Below are positions 8,235 to 15,845 of a stretch of DNA of 64,000 bases, one piece after another (position 1 is the stretch's first letter; each line of letters opens with the position of its first letter). The notes beneath the pieces are model-generated. The model worked only from the letters and a program-made list of their open reading frames with translations, did not search any database and was not told where the DNA came from. Source of the DNA: Meridianimarinicoccus marinus (GTDB lineage: Bacteria; Pseudomonadota; Alphaproteobacteria; Rhodobacterales; Rhodobacteraceae); the NCBI RefSeq assembly GCF_040689105.1, contig NZ_JBFBVU010000004.1:1-64000 (forward strand). The letters run 5' to 3'. Position numbers and translations under genes: made by a program.

Positions 8235-8255
8235 TTCTTCTTGGGAAAAATACTT
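8235..8255 (+). repeat. Short interspersed motif copy 2 (diverged)
   Basis: Pattern TTCTTCTTGGG then AAAAATACTT matches the copy at 13041-13061 at 16 of 21 positions. It lies in the gap between gcrA and the next gene. It may act as a promoter-like AT island or be the remnant of a small repeat. Confidence 0.35.
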
Positions 8256-8379
8256 CATTCCAAGTCACAACGGGCAAAAATCGTGCATACTCGGGAAGGC
8301 CCCGCACCAAGAGTGGACCGGCGGGGCCGCGCGATCAGGATGGCCATCGGTCTGCTCCCCCCGAGAGAAAGTCCCCGGA

Positions 8380-8856
8380 ATGAAACAGATCCTGACGACA
8401 TTCACCGCCATCGCCCTGACAAGTCCGTTGTACGCCGCAGAGATCCTGCCGGCCAACGGTGTCTGGTCCGGCACGTCCGCCTCGGAAGTCCACCAGATCA
8501 ACGAAAACCACATGGTTCTTCGTTCGAACTCAGCCTACCTGAGTTTCGACCCCGCCAGCGAAGTCAGCGCCATGGTCGGAATGAGCGGCACGTGCTACGG
8601 CGCGGTTGAAATGGCCCCGCCCATGGCAAACGGGACCGGGCATTGCGTGTTTTCGCGCGACGATGGCGATGCGATGTTCTCGCATTGGACCATCACCGCG
8701 CTGACTGCCGACGGCGCGGCAACCGGGACGTGGTCCGTCCTGGGCGGCAGGGGCACGCTGGAAGGGGCGTCTGGCGGCGGCAGCTTTGCGTCGAAGACCG
8801 ATCCTGAAACCGGCGTCTTCCAGAACACCGTCACCGGCGCCGTCGTGATCCCCTAG
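8380..8856 (+). CDS. Secreted hypothetical protein
   Basis: A 158-residue protein with a clear signal peptide (MKQILTTFTAIALTSPLYA, cleavage before AEILP). The mature part is beta-rich with repeated Gly/Thr/Ser turns (GVWSGTSASE, GTCYGAVEM, GTWSVLGGRGTLEG) and two cysteines that could form a disulfide (GTCYG, GHCVFS). I do not recognise a named family. A longer in-frame start at 8005 would bury the signal peptide, so ATG at 8380 is preferred. It appears to be a single-gene unit. Confidence 0.7.
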   Translation: MKQILTTFTAIALTSPLYAAEILPANGVWSGTSASEVHQINENHMVLRSNSAYLSFDPASEVSAMVGMSGTCYGAVEMAPPMANGTGHCVFSRDDGDAMFSHWTITALTADGAATGTWSVLGGRGTLEGASGGGSFASKTDPETGVFQNTVTGAVVIP

Positions 8857-8996
8857 GACCGGACGGCATCAACAGGGGCGGCCCCCATGGCTGGCCCTGT
8901 CCGCCGGGACGCGATTAACCCGGCGCTGCGCCCTTGCAGGTCGCGTCCGACACGGCACTCATTGCACCAGACCGCAGGCTTGCCTATAGCGCCCCC

Positions 8997-10406
8997 ATGA
9001 CCAGCAATCCGCCCAGCCTCCGCCCCGACCTTGCCCCGCGTGCCAGTTTCGATGGCACCGCCCCCCGTGACGGCCAGCCAACCATCGGCATGGTGTCCCT
9101 GGGCTGCCCCAAGGCGCTGGTGGACAGCGAACGGATTCTGACCAGGCTGCGGGCCGAAGGTTATGCCATTTCGCCCGATTACGCAGGCGCCGGCGCGGTC
9201 ATCGTCAACACCTGCGGGTTTCTGGACAGCGCCAAGGCCGAAAGCCTGGAAGCCATCGGCGAGGCCCTCCACGAAAACGGCAAAGTCATCGTCACCGGCT
9301 GCCTGGGGGCCGAGCCCGAATACATCACCGGCGCGCATCCCTCGGTCATGGCTGTCACCGGGCCGCATCAGTACGAACAGGTCATGGATGCGGTGCACAA
9401 GGCGGTGCCGCCCAGCCCTGATCCCTTCATCGACCTGGTGCCGGGCACCAGCGTGCAACTGACCCCGCGCCACTACGCCTATCTGAAGATCTCGGAAGGC
9501 TGCAATCACGCCTGCAAGTTCTGCATTATCCCCGACATGCGCGGCAAACTGGTGTCACGCCCCGCCGCCGCCGTTCTGCGCGAGGCCGAGCGCCTGGTCA
9601 CCGCCGGGGTACGTGAATTGCTGGTCATCAGCCAGGACACCTCGGCCTATGGCCTTGACCTGCGCCACGCCGCCAGCAGCTGGAAAGACCGCGAGGTCCG
9701 GACCCATATCACCGATCTGTCGCGCGAATTGGGGCAGTTGGGCGCCTGGGTGCGGCTGCACTATGTCTACCCCTACCCGCATGTGCGCAACCTGATCCCG
9801 CTGATGGCCGAAGGTCTGGACGCCGCCGGCGGCGGCATCCTGCCCTACCTCGACATTCCGTTCCAGCACGCCCACCCGGACACGCTGAAACGCATGGCCC
9901 GGCCCGCGGCGGCGGCGGCGGCGAAAACGCTGGACGAGATCGCCGCCTGGCGCGCCACCTGCCCGGACATCACCCTGCGCTCGACCTTCATTGTCGGCTA
10001 TCCGGGCGAGACCGAGGCCGAATTCCAGACCCTGCTGGACTGGATGGACGAAGCCCAACTCGACCGCGTGGGCTGCTTCCAGTACGAAAACGTGGCCGGC
10101 GCGCGCGCCAACGCCCTGCCCGACCATGTGCCCGCCGAGATCAAGCAGGACCGCTGGGACCGCTTCATGGAAAAGGCGCAAGCCATCTCCGAAGCACGGC
10201 TCGCCGCCAAGGTCGGCACCCGCCAAAAGGTCATCGTCGACCTGGTGGAAGATGACGCCGCCACTTGCCGGACCATGGCCGATGCCCCCGAGATCGACGG
10301 CAACCTGTTCATCGACGAGGGTTTCGAAACCCTCAAACCCGGCGACATCTTCGAGGTCGAGGTGGACGAGGCCGGCGAATACGATCTGTGGGGCAAACTG
10401 GTCTGA
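8997..10406 (+). CDS. rimO: Ribosomal protein S12 methylthiotransferase
   Basis: RimO is a radical-SAM enzyme that methylthiolates the conserved aspartate of ribosomal protein S12. With the start at 8997 it is 469 residues. The N-terminal auxiliary [4Fe-4S] cysteines are Cys37 (SLGCPKA), Cys73 (NTCGFLD) and Cys102 (TGCLG). The radical-SAM cluster motif is CNHACKFC (Cys169/173/176). A C-terminal TRAM-like domain ends in GEYDLWGKLV. The long N-terminal extension before the first cysteine is usual in this bacterial group. Its TGA overlaps the ATG of cutA by one base, implying coupled translation. Confidence 0.95.
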   Translation: MTSNPPSLRPDLAPRASFDGTAPRDGQPTIGMVSLGCPKALVDSERILTRLRAEGYAISPDYAGAGAVIVNTCGFLDSAKAESLEAIGEALHENGKVIVTGCLGAEPEYITGAHPSVMAVTGPHQYEQVMDAVHKAVPPSPDPFIDLVPGTSVQLTPRHYAYLKISEGCNHACKFCIIPDMRGKLVSRPAAAVLREAERLVTAGVRELLVISQDTSAYGLDLRHAASSWKDREVRTHITDLSRELGQLGAWVRLHYVYPYPHVRNLIPLMAEGLDAAGGGILPYLDIPFQHAHPDTLKRMARPAAAAAAKTLDEIAAWRATCPDITLRSTFIVGYPGETEAEFQTLLDWMDEAQLDRVGCFQYENVAGARANALPDHVPAEIKQDRWDRFMEKAQAISEARLAAKVGTRQKVIVDLVEDDAATCRTMADAPEIDGNLFIDEGFETLKPGDIFEVEVDEAGEYDLWGKLV

Positions 10407-10735
10407 TGCCCACGATCACCCTGATGCGGGTGACCTGCCCGGACGACGACAGCGCCCGCGCCATCACCCGTGCCGCCCTGACCGAGCGCCTGGCAGCCTG
10501 CGCCAACCTGGGCGCCATCACGGCGGAATTTCACTGGGACAACGCCCTGAACAGCGCGGCCGAGATCGTCGTCCTGTTCAAGACCCGCCCCGAACTCGCG
10601 GAACCGCTGGCCGCGCAGATCCGCAAGGCGCATCCCTACGATCTGCCCGCGATCACCTGGTGGGAGGTGCAGACCGACGCCGCCACCGCCGATTGGGTGG
10701 CAAGCGAAACCGGGGCTCACAGCGCCTCAAGATAG
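10406..10735 (+). CDS. cutA: Divalent-cation tolerance protein CutA
   Basis: CutA1 proteins are small trimeric ferredoxin-fold proteins linked to copper and other divalent-metal tolerance; the biochemical role is unsettled. The 109-residue product has the family landmarks LAACANLG near residue 30, AEIVVLFKT near residue 54 and HPYDLPAITW near residue 80. The start overlaps the rimO stop (TGATG). The 3' end overlaps the convergent YigZ-type gene by 19 bp. Confidence 0.93.
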   Translation: MPTITLMRVTCPDDDSARAITRAALTERLAACANLGAITAEFHWDNALNSAAEIVVLFKTRPELAEPLAAQIRKAHPYDLPAITWWEVQTDAATADWVASETGAHSASR

Positions 10736-11064
10736 ACCCGCACCGCTTCCTGCACATGGCGGAAACGATCGCCGCCCAGATGCTTACCGCCATACCAGCG
10801 GGTCACCACGATCACATGGTTGCGCAACTGGGCACGCTCCAGCATCCGCAGGATCACCATCCCGGCCCCGGATTCCCCGTCGTCGGACTTGAGCGGCCCG
10901 TCGGCCAGCAGCACCCCCCATGAATTGTGGGTGGCCTTGGCATATTTCTTGGCCCGCTTGAGGTCCTTCAGAAAGGCCTCCACCTCGGCCCGCGAGGTCG
11001 CAGGTCCGCCCGACACCGCGTATTTCGATCCGCGATCGGTGATGACGTTTTCGATCTGTCGCAT
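10717..11064 (-). CDS. YigZ/IMPACT N-terminal domain protein
   Basis: A 115-residue protein carrying the UPF0029/IMPACT N-terminal domain: SRAEVEAFLKDLKRAKKYAK, HNSWGVLLADG, DDGESGAGMVILRMLE and VTRWYGGKHLGG. Full YigZ proteins have a second C-terminal domain; this one stops after the first, as single-domain versions do. The function is unknown; eukaryotic IMPACT binds GCN1 and affects translation control. ATG at 11064 is preferred because GAGGGGG precedes it; an upstream in-frame ATG at 11082 lacks such a site. The 3' end overlaps cutA on the opposite strand. Confidence 0.88.
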   Translation of the reverse strand: MRQIENVITDRGSKYAVSGGPATSRAEVEAFLKDLKRAKKYAKATHNSWGVLLADGPLKSDDGESGAGMVILRMLERAQLRNHVIVVTRWYGGKHLGGDRFRHVQEAVRVYLEAL

Positions 11065-11106
11065 GTCCCCCTCGTGCCGCATGGCACCGCCGGGGTCCAG
11101 TCCGGA

Positions 11107-11400
11107 TCAGGCTTCGGATGCGGTCGCCTCGGCCAGCGCATCGAATTTCTGCTGGTTCACGCAGGCGCCCGGCACCTCGGCGCTGCCCGCCTCCTGCAAG
11201 GACAGCCAGCGGGTGCAACCGCCGTCGCGCTGCCAGTCGCAGTCGCGGCAGCGTTCCACCATTCCGGCCCAGCCGTCGTGGGTCAGCCGCCCCTCGTCCA
11301 TGGCGGTCACAAGGTCGACACCGGCCGCGCGCGCCATCTCCAGCACCAGCCAATAGTGGGTGATCGGGTCTCCAAGCGGCTTGGGCGTGTGCAGGGTCAT
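11107..11400 (-). CDS. DUF6455-like small cysteine-rich protein
   Basis: A 97-residue cytoplasmic protein. It begins with a helix-rich segment (THYWLVLEMARAAGVDL) and then has a compact cysteine cluster, CRDCDWQRDGGC at about residues 51-62, plus a further Cys in GACVNQQKF. This arrangement resembles the DUF6455 family common in Rhodobacteraceae. The four cysteines could bind a metal or an Fe-S centre, but that is inference. An FNR-type box (11458-11471) lies 57 bp upstream of the start, suggesting oxygen-responsive expression. Confidence 0.75.
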   Translation of the reverse strand: MTLHTPKPLGDPITHYWLVLEMARAAGVDLVTAMDEGRLTHDGWAGMVERCRDCDWQRDGGCTRWLSLQEAGSAEVPGACVNQQKFDALAEATASEA

Positions 11401-11457
11401 GGGCGGGTCCTTCGCGTGGTTGCCCCGAGATGAAGCGGGCCATTCCGCGCCGCCACC

Positions 11458-11471
11458 TTGATTCAGGTCAA
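11458..11471. promoter_or_regulatory. FNR/FnrL-type binding site
   Basis: TTGAT-TCAG-GTCAA matches the FnrL consensus TTGAT-N4-RTCAA at every defined position. It sits in the 184-bp divergent region between the DUF6455-like gene (start 57 bp away) and the small membrane-protein gene (start 114 bp away), so it could control either. Confidence 0.6.
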
Positions 11472-11584
11472 AATCAGGCGGGAATCCCTGACCGGCGCAT
11501 CCGCTTTGATCAGGATTCCCAGACCATGCTCAAAATTTGGGATCTGTTAACTTTCGTGAAGACCAACGAGCAAGGATCACACCC

Positions 11585-11872
11585 ATGGAAATCGCCGGCA
11601 TCATGCTGTCCTGGAAAGACCTCCCCGGCCTGCTGGGATTTGCGCTTTATGCCTGCAACTACGTGTCCCTGTGCTCGGGCCGCCTGACCGGGACCGAGTT
11701 GCGGTACTTCGCCCGCAACGGGGTGGCCGCCGCCCTGGTGCTGATCGGCCTGCACCTGGATTTCAACCTGGGCGCTGCGATGCTTCAGGTCTTCTACATC
11801 CTTGCCAGTGCCTCGGCGATCCTGACCCGCCTGCGCAAGCCCGCGCAGGACGGGGCGCCGGTTAACGGGTAG
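11585..11872 (+). CDS. Small three-helix membrane protein (CBU_0592-like)
   Basis: A 95-residue integral membrane protein. Three hydrophobic segments are visible at about residues 13-30, 45-62 and 66-84, linked by LCSGRLTGTELRYFARN. The layout, with the conserved-looking HLDFNLGAAMLQVFYILASA, resembles the CBU_0592-like domain, whose function is unknown. ATG at 11585 follows AAGGA, whereas an in-frame ATG at 11537 has no such site. It may share the FNR-type box upstream. Confidence 0.72.
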   Translation: MEIAGIMLSWKDLPGLLGFALYACNYVSLCSGRLTGTELRYFARNGVAAALVLIGLHLDFNLGAAMLQVFYILASASAILTRLRKPAQDGAPVNG

Positions 11873-11922
11873 GGGTCGGCGCGGTGCTCCCCCGCGCCGA
11901 CCCCGGTGCGTAACGAGTTTCC

Positions 11923-12636
11923 TCAGTTCAGCTGCGCCGCCACCTGCCGCACCACCCGCTGACGCTCGGCATTGGGCGGGTGGGTGCCCAGGAACTGGTT
12001 TCCGGGGTCAGGGATGCGCGTGAAATAGGCCGACCCGCGCACCGGATCATACCCCGCCTGATAGGCAATCACCGTGCCCAGGGCGTCGGCCTCCAGCTCG
12101 TAGTTCTTGGAAAACGCCCGCGATCCCGCCAGCGCGCCCAGATCCTGCGCCGCCTCGACCGAGGCAATATCCCCCCCGCCCGCGGCCACGATGGTGCCGG
12201 CCAGGATGGCGCCGAGCACCGCGGTGTTGCTGGTGCGGGTCAGATGCCCGCGAATGTGATGCGCGGCCTCATGCCCCAGAATGAAAGCCACTTCGTCGGC
12301 ATTGCGGGTCTCGGCCAGCAGCGGCTGGGTCACGATCAGCAGGGGCCGTCCCGACTTGTCGACGGTCTGGAAGGCATTGGCCGGCACGCCGGGCCGGGTG
12401 TCCACGACGATGCGATAATCGCATTGCGCGACGTTTCCGCTGCGCCGGCAGGTCTCCTCGGCCACCGGCTCCACCCGCCGCACGATGGCGCTGAAATTCA
12501 CGTCCTGCGACGGGGCGCGCTTCGGGGCGGCGGTCGCGGGCGTGCTGGACGTGCGTGGCCCCTGGGTCGTCGAGGTCGCGCAGCCCGCCAGCATCAACAT
12601 CAGCCCTGCAAGGCCCAGCTTGTGCCAGTTGTTCAT
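11923..12636 (-). CDS. M48 family zinc metallopeptidase lipoprotein
   Basis: A 237-residue periplasmic lipoprotein protease. The lipobox LAGC ends at Cys19, so it is lipid-anchored. A Ser/Thr/Pro-rich linker (20-45) follows. The M48 catalytic motif HEAAH is at residues 122-126, and the Glu in ELEAD (180-184) is the expected third zinc ligand. The end contains THPPNAERQRVV, typical of the BepA/YfgC-like and Oma1-like group. Family members degrade misassembled outer-membrane or periplasmic proteins. It is transcribed divergently from the small gene at 12795. Confidence 0.92.
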   Translation of the reverse strand: MNNWHKLGLAGLMLMLAGCATSTTQGPRTSSTPATAAPKRAPSQDVNFSAIVRRVEPVAEETCRRSGNVAQCDYRIVVDTRPGVPANAFQTVDKSGRPLLIVTQPLLAETRNADEVAFILGHEAAHHIRGHLTRTSNTAVLGAILAGTIVAAGGGDIASVEAAQDLGALAGSRAFSKNYELEADALGTVIAYQAGYDPVRGSAYFTRIPDPGNQFLGTHPPNAERQRVVRQVAAQLN

Positions 12637-12794
12637 CCCACCCTCCGTTGCAGTCCATCACCGCGCCATTGAAGCCTGAAACGCGCGGGCTTCACAATGG
12701 GTTCCCACCCGTCCTTGCGTCACCTAGGCAAACAGGGCTGGCCGCGCCGCCCGGCCCGGCCTAGCCTGCAAAGAAAACCAGCCGGAGCCTTGCC

Positions 12795-13040
12795 ATGTTC
12801 TCGATCGAGCACGATTTCGACGCCACTGTCATCACCCTTGTCGACGATCAGGCCGGGCCGACCTCCGAAGACATCTCGGTGCAGGCCTTCGAGGATTGCG
12901 TCACGGTCGAGCAATTCGACCCCCGCCGCAACGACATGGTGCGCATCACCTTCACCCTGCGCCAGATCCAGGATCTCGCCGCCGCCCTCGATCTGCCCGA
13001 AGGTGTCTACCGGCTGAAACCCCGCACTGCCCCGGATTGA
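12795..13040 (+). CDS. Small conserved hypothetical protein
   Basis: An 81-residue acidic cytoplasmic protein with no signal peptide and no recognised domain. It opens MFSIEHDFDATVITLVDD, has a central FEDCVTVEQFDP and ends in a helix-like TFTLRQIQDLAAALDLPEG. GGAG lies about 8 nt before the ATG. The regular strand-strand-helix pattern and good codon use support a real gene. The interspersed motif copy at 13041 starts directly after its stop codon. Confidence 0.7.
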   Translation: MFSIEHDFDATVITLVDDQAGPTSEDISVQAFEDCVTVEQFDPRRNDMVRITFTLRQIQDLAAALDLPEGVYRLKPRTAPD

Positions 13041-13061
13041 TTTTTCTTGGCGCAAATACTC
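13041..13061 (+). repeat. Short interspersed motif copy 3
   Basis: TTTTTCTTGG then CGCAAATACTC abuts the stop codon of the preceding gene and is followed by CCGCCGGAGGC. It matches the copy at 5570-5590 at 18 of 21 positions. It sits between convergent genes, so a terminator role is possible. Confidence 0.5.
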
Positions 13062-13094
13062 CCGCCGGAGGCGTCCCGCCCTCTCCGCCCGCGC

Positions 13095-13325
13095 TTAGGT
13101 CAGGCGGAAGAGCTTGTCGCGGGACTTGGCGCCGCGCACCAGGTCCAACCGTCCGGGCGCCACGCCCAGATGCTTGGCCAGCAGTTTGCGCACGGCGGCA
13201 TTGGCCTTGCCGTTCTCGGGGGCCACGGTGACATAGACCCGCAACCCTTCGGCGGTCTCCTCGACCCGCGCCCGCGACGCGCGCGGCGTCACCCGCACCT
13301 GCCATTGCTGCTCCACGTCCGCCAT
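13095..13325 (-). CDS. DUF167 (YggU) family protein
   Basis: A 76-residue protein with the whole DUF167 fold signature: WQVRVTPRASRARVEE, LRVYVTVAPENGKANAAVRK, then LGVAPGRLDLVRGAKSRDKL. The molecular role is unknown. The ATG at 13325 gives the normal family length; longer in-frame extensions are not conserved in type. It is convergent with the small gene at 12795 and divergent from the nitroreductase gene. Confidence 0.88.
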   Translation of the reverse strand: MADVEQQWQVRVTPRASRARVEETAEGLRVYVTVAPENGKANAAVRKLLAKHLGVAPGRLDLVRGAKSRDKLFRLT

Positions 13326-13440
13326 CCGGCCCACCTTTTGCCCCGTTCTTCCCGGTTCAGGCCCGGCAAACCGGTCCCGCCCCTTGCAACTGCGGCAAGA
13401 ATTGCACAGGTCAGGGGCAGACAAAACGCCGGACCCCTTG

Positions 13441-14019
13441 ATGCCTGACCCAAATCCTCCCGTTCTCGACTTTCTTCTCACCCGCCGCTCGCGCCCCGGC
13501 AAGCTGCTGGCAGCGCCGTTTCCGACGCCCCAGGACCTGACCCCGATCCTCACCGCCGCCGCCCGCACCCCAGACCATGGCGCACTGGAGCCGTGGCGCT
13601 TCATCGTGCTCACCGGCGCCGCCTTGCCCCGCATCGCCGATCTGATCGCAGATCGCGGCCCGGCCTTGGGAAAAACCCCTGAGGACATCGACAAGCTGGC
13701 CGCCGTCTATCGTAGCGCGGGCTGCGTGGTGGCGGTGATCGCCAGTCCCAAGCCCTCGCCCAAGATCCCCGAGATCGAACAGACCTATTCGGCCGGGGCC
13801 GTCTGCCTGGCGCTGGTCAATGCCGGGCTGGCCGCGGGCTGGGGCGCCAACTGGCTGTCGGGCTGGATCTCGCATGATGCCGAGTTCCGCACCCGCGCCC
13901 TGGACCTGGCCGAACACGAACGGATTGCCGGATTCATCCATCTGGGCACCGAACCCGCCGCCCCGCCCGAACGCCCGCGCCCGGACCTTTCGGCCATCAC
14001 AAGCTGGGTGTCCGCATGA
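13441..14019 (+). CDS. Nitroreductase family protein (YdjA-like)
   Basis: A 192-residue FMN-dependent oxidoreductase of the small YdjA-like subgroup. It has the N-terminal RRSRPGKLLAAPFP, ARTPDHGALEPWRFIVL for FMN contact, and GLAAGWGANWLSGW near residue 138. The subgroup forms homodimers that reduce nitro or quinone-type compounds with NAD(P)H; the natural substrate is unknown. ATG at 13441 is chosen over an in-frame ATG at 13384 because the domain begins directly after it. The stop overlaps the next start in ATGA, so the following membrane-protein gene is translationally coupled. Confidence 0.9.
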   Translation: MPDPNPPVLDFLLTRRSRPGKLLAAPFPTPQDLTPILTAAARTPDHGALEPWRFIVLTGAALPRIADLIADRGPALGKTPEDIDKLAAVYRSAGCVVAVIASPKPSPKIPEIEQTYSAGAVCLALVNAGLAAGWGANWLSGWISHDAEFRTRALDLAEHERIAGFIHLGTEPAAPPERPRPDLSAITSWVSA

Positions 14020-14714
14020 TCTTCAGCGATTTCCTCAAGGCGCTCGGCCAGTTGGGCGACCCTCGCTTCCGCCGGGTGCTGCTGCTGGGGCTGGGCCTGA
14101 CCTTCGGCCTGCTGCTGGCCGCCTATGTGGCGACGGTCTGGCTGGTGGGGGCGCTGGTGCCCGAAACCCTGACGCTGCCCTTTATCGGAGAGGTGAGCCA
14201 CATCAGCGACATCGCGTCGGGCTTCTCGCTGATCGCGGTCATGGGGCTGTCGGTGTTCCTGATGGTGCCCGTGGCCTCGGCCTTCACCGGGCTGTTCCTG
14301 GACGACGTCGCCGATGCGGTCGAAGACCGCCACTATCCGAACCTGGCCACCGCGCCACGGGCCGAGTTCCTCAAGGCGCTGGCCGATTCGCTGAAATTCC
14401 TGGGCGTGATCGTGCTGGCCAACCTGCTGGCGCTGGCGCTCTACGCGGTGTTTCCGCCCTTCGCGCCCTTCATTTTCTGGGGATTGAACGGCTTCCTGCT
14501 GGGCCGGGAATACTTCCAGATGGTCGCCATGCGGCGGCTGTCACAGGCCGATGCCAAACGCATGCGCCGCCGACATTCGGTGCAGATCTGGCTGGCAGGC
14601 GCGCTGATGGCGGTGCCGCTGACCGTGCCGCTGGTCAACCTTCTGGTGCCGATCCTGGGCGCGGCCACCTTCACGCATCTCTATCACCGTCTGCGCGGCG
14701 CCGAAGGCGTTTGA
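14016..14714 (+). CDS. EI24/CysZ-like membrane protein
   Basis: A 232-residue inner-membrane protein with four to five hydrophobic segments: about residues 20-48, 65-95, 125-160 and 190-222. The layout and motifs FLMVPVASAFTGLFLDDVADAVE and NGFLLGREYFQMVAMRRL match the EI24 (CysZ-like) family. CysZ imports sulfate in enterobacteria; the alphaproteobacterial relatives are uncharacterised. It is coupled to the nitroreductase by a 4-base overlap and ends 2 bp from the convergent VPLPA-CTERM gene. Confidence 0.85.
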   Translation: MIFSDFLKALGQLGDPRFRRVLLLGLGLTFGLLLAAYVATVWLVGALVPETLTLPFIGEVSHISDIASGFSLIAVMGLSVFLMVPVASAFTGLFLDDVADAVEDRHYPNLATAPRAEFLKALADSLKFLGVIVLANLLALALYAVFPPFAPFIFWGLNGFLLGREYFQMVAMRRLSQADAKRMRRRHSVQIWLAGALMAVPLTVPLVNLLVPILGAATFTHLYHRLRGAEGV

Positions 14715-14716
14715 TT

Positions 14717-15469
14717 TCAAGCAGCGGTGCTGCGCCGGCCCAGAAACCCCAGTCCGGCCAGTCCAGCCAGCAACAACAGGCCGGTCGCGGGCAGCGGAAC
14801 GGCCTCCAGTTCCAGGTCGAAGGGCTTGGGCGGGTTGAAGAAGTCGAATGGTCCGGGTCCGTGGAACCCCTCCAGTTCGATCAGCCAGCCCCGATTGGTC
14901 ACATTGTGGCTGCCTCCAGTGGAAACGTTGTAGAGGGACCTGCCCTCATCCAGCAGGAAATCGACGAAATAGGTGTCGGTGGCCGGGTCGTGCGGCACTG
15001 ATCCGCCGATGGATTCGATGGTCTCGACCTGCGGATTCCCGGTACCGCCACCGGTCAGATCGTCGAAATAGAACCGGGGCGCGGCGTCCGGGTACAGGTG
15101 CTGCGCCCATCCCGACGCGTCCACCTGCCGGTTCCCGCCGCCATTGGTGCTTTGGGTCAACTTCAGGAAGCCCTGCCAATACTGGCCCATCCAGCTCATT
15201 GCGACGCTGGTGCCGGGCTGGATCCGGTCCCCCACGAACAACGCCTTCACATGGTTGGGCTCTTCGCACAGATGCACCTCAAGATGAATGGTCGTGCGTT
15301 GCTTTTTCGGTGGAACGTCCAGAACGTCCTCGCCGAAACAGGGCGGCAGGGAGGCCGCGTCGAAGACAACAGCCTGAGCCGGCATCACTGGCAGAAGCAG
15401 GGAGGCCGCGCTGGCCGCCATCCCAATGAAAAGTGTCCGTAGCGCCCCGGTGTTCCTCGTCGGTTTCAT
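14717..15469 (-). CDS. VPLPA-CTERM sorting-domain protein
   Basis: A 250-residue exported protein of unknown specific function. The N-terminal signal peptide is long (positive KPTRNTGALR, core LFIGMAASAASLLLPVMPA, cleavage near AQA). The mature part is beta-rich and contains two cysteines (LPPCFGED, HLCEEPNH). The C-terminus is a VPLPA-CTERM signal: VPLPATG, the hydrophobic LLLLAGLAGLGFLG, then GRRS. The start at 15469 has a strong GGAGGAG upstream; an earlier in-frame start at 15502 is less likely. It has its own 61-bp upstream gap containing TTGTCA, so it is probably transcribed separately from the genes to its right. Confidence 0.88.
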   Translation of the reverse strand: MKPTRNTGALRTLFIGMAASAASLLLPVMPAQAVVFDAASLPPCFGEDVLDVPPKKQRTTIHLEVHLCEEPNHVKALFVGDRIQPGTSVAMSWMGQYWQGFLKLTQSTNGGGNRQVDASGWAQHLYPDAAPRFYFDDLTGGGTGNPQVETIESIGGSVPHDPATDTYFVDFLLDEGRSLYNVSTGGSHNVTNRGWLIELEGFHGPGPFDFFNPPKPFDLELEAVPLPATGLLLLAGLAGLGFLGRRSTAA

Positions 15470-15530
15470 GTGACTCCTCCCCCTATGCGGGAAGTCTATC
15501 ACAAAACTGACAAAATGTCGCAGCCCTGAG

Positions 15531-15815
15531 TTAGTCGCTGCCGGCCACTGGCGGCATCCGCCCCATCACGTCGAAATCGCGCACGGTGATGGTTTCGGTG
15601 ACGATGATCGTGAAGATCACGATCCACAGCCCCACCGCCCAGATCGTGGTGAGCCGCGCCTTGCGGCCGATGGCGGGGTTGGTGGGTGCCGAGGAATGCG
15701 TGCCCGGCACCACCTCGCCGCTTTCACCCTGCGTGGTCAGGCGCAGGGGCAACACGACGAAGAACACCATGAACCAGATCACGGCAAACAGGACGATGGC
15801 AGAGGTGATGGACAT
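15531..15815 (-). CDS. DUF1467 family membrane protein
   Basis: A 94-residue protein with two transmembrane helices (residues 4-25 and 55-77). The first is followed by PLRLTTQGESGEVVPGTHSSAP, the recognisable signature of DUF1467. The function is unknown. It lies 30 bp downstream of mce on the same strand, an arrangement common in Rhodobacteraceae, so the two genes are probably co-transcribed. Confidence 0.9.
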   Translation of the reverse strand: MSITSAIVLFAVIWFMVFFVVLPLRLTTQGESGEVVPGTHSSAPTNPAIGRKARLTTIWAVGLWIVIFTIIVTETITVRDFDVMGRMPPVAGSD

Positions 15816-15845
15816 GGGTCCGCGCTCGCTTTCCTAGGGGTCCGG

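Larger units (their letters stand above)
8069..8379. other. Non-coding gap gcrA to the secreted-protein gene
   Basis: 311 bp with no credible gene. It holds a strong hairpin at 8099-8125 and an AT-rich interspersed motif at 8235-8255, which together separate gcrA from the next transcription unit. GAGAG at about 8363 is the likely ribosome binding site of the following gene. Confidence 0.5.

Noticed and set aside
8005..8379. N-terminally extended form of the secreted protein at 8380
   Set aside because: The extension is Arg/Pro-rich, crosses the gcrA end and its hairpin, and would place the signal peptide in the middle of the protein.
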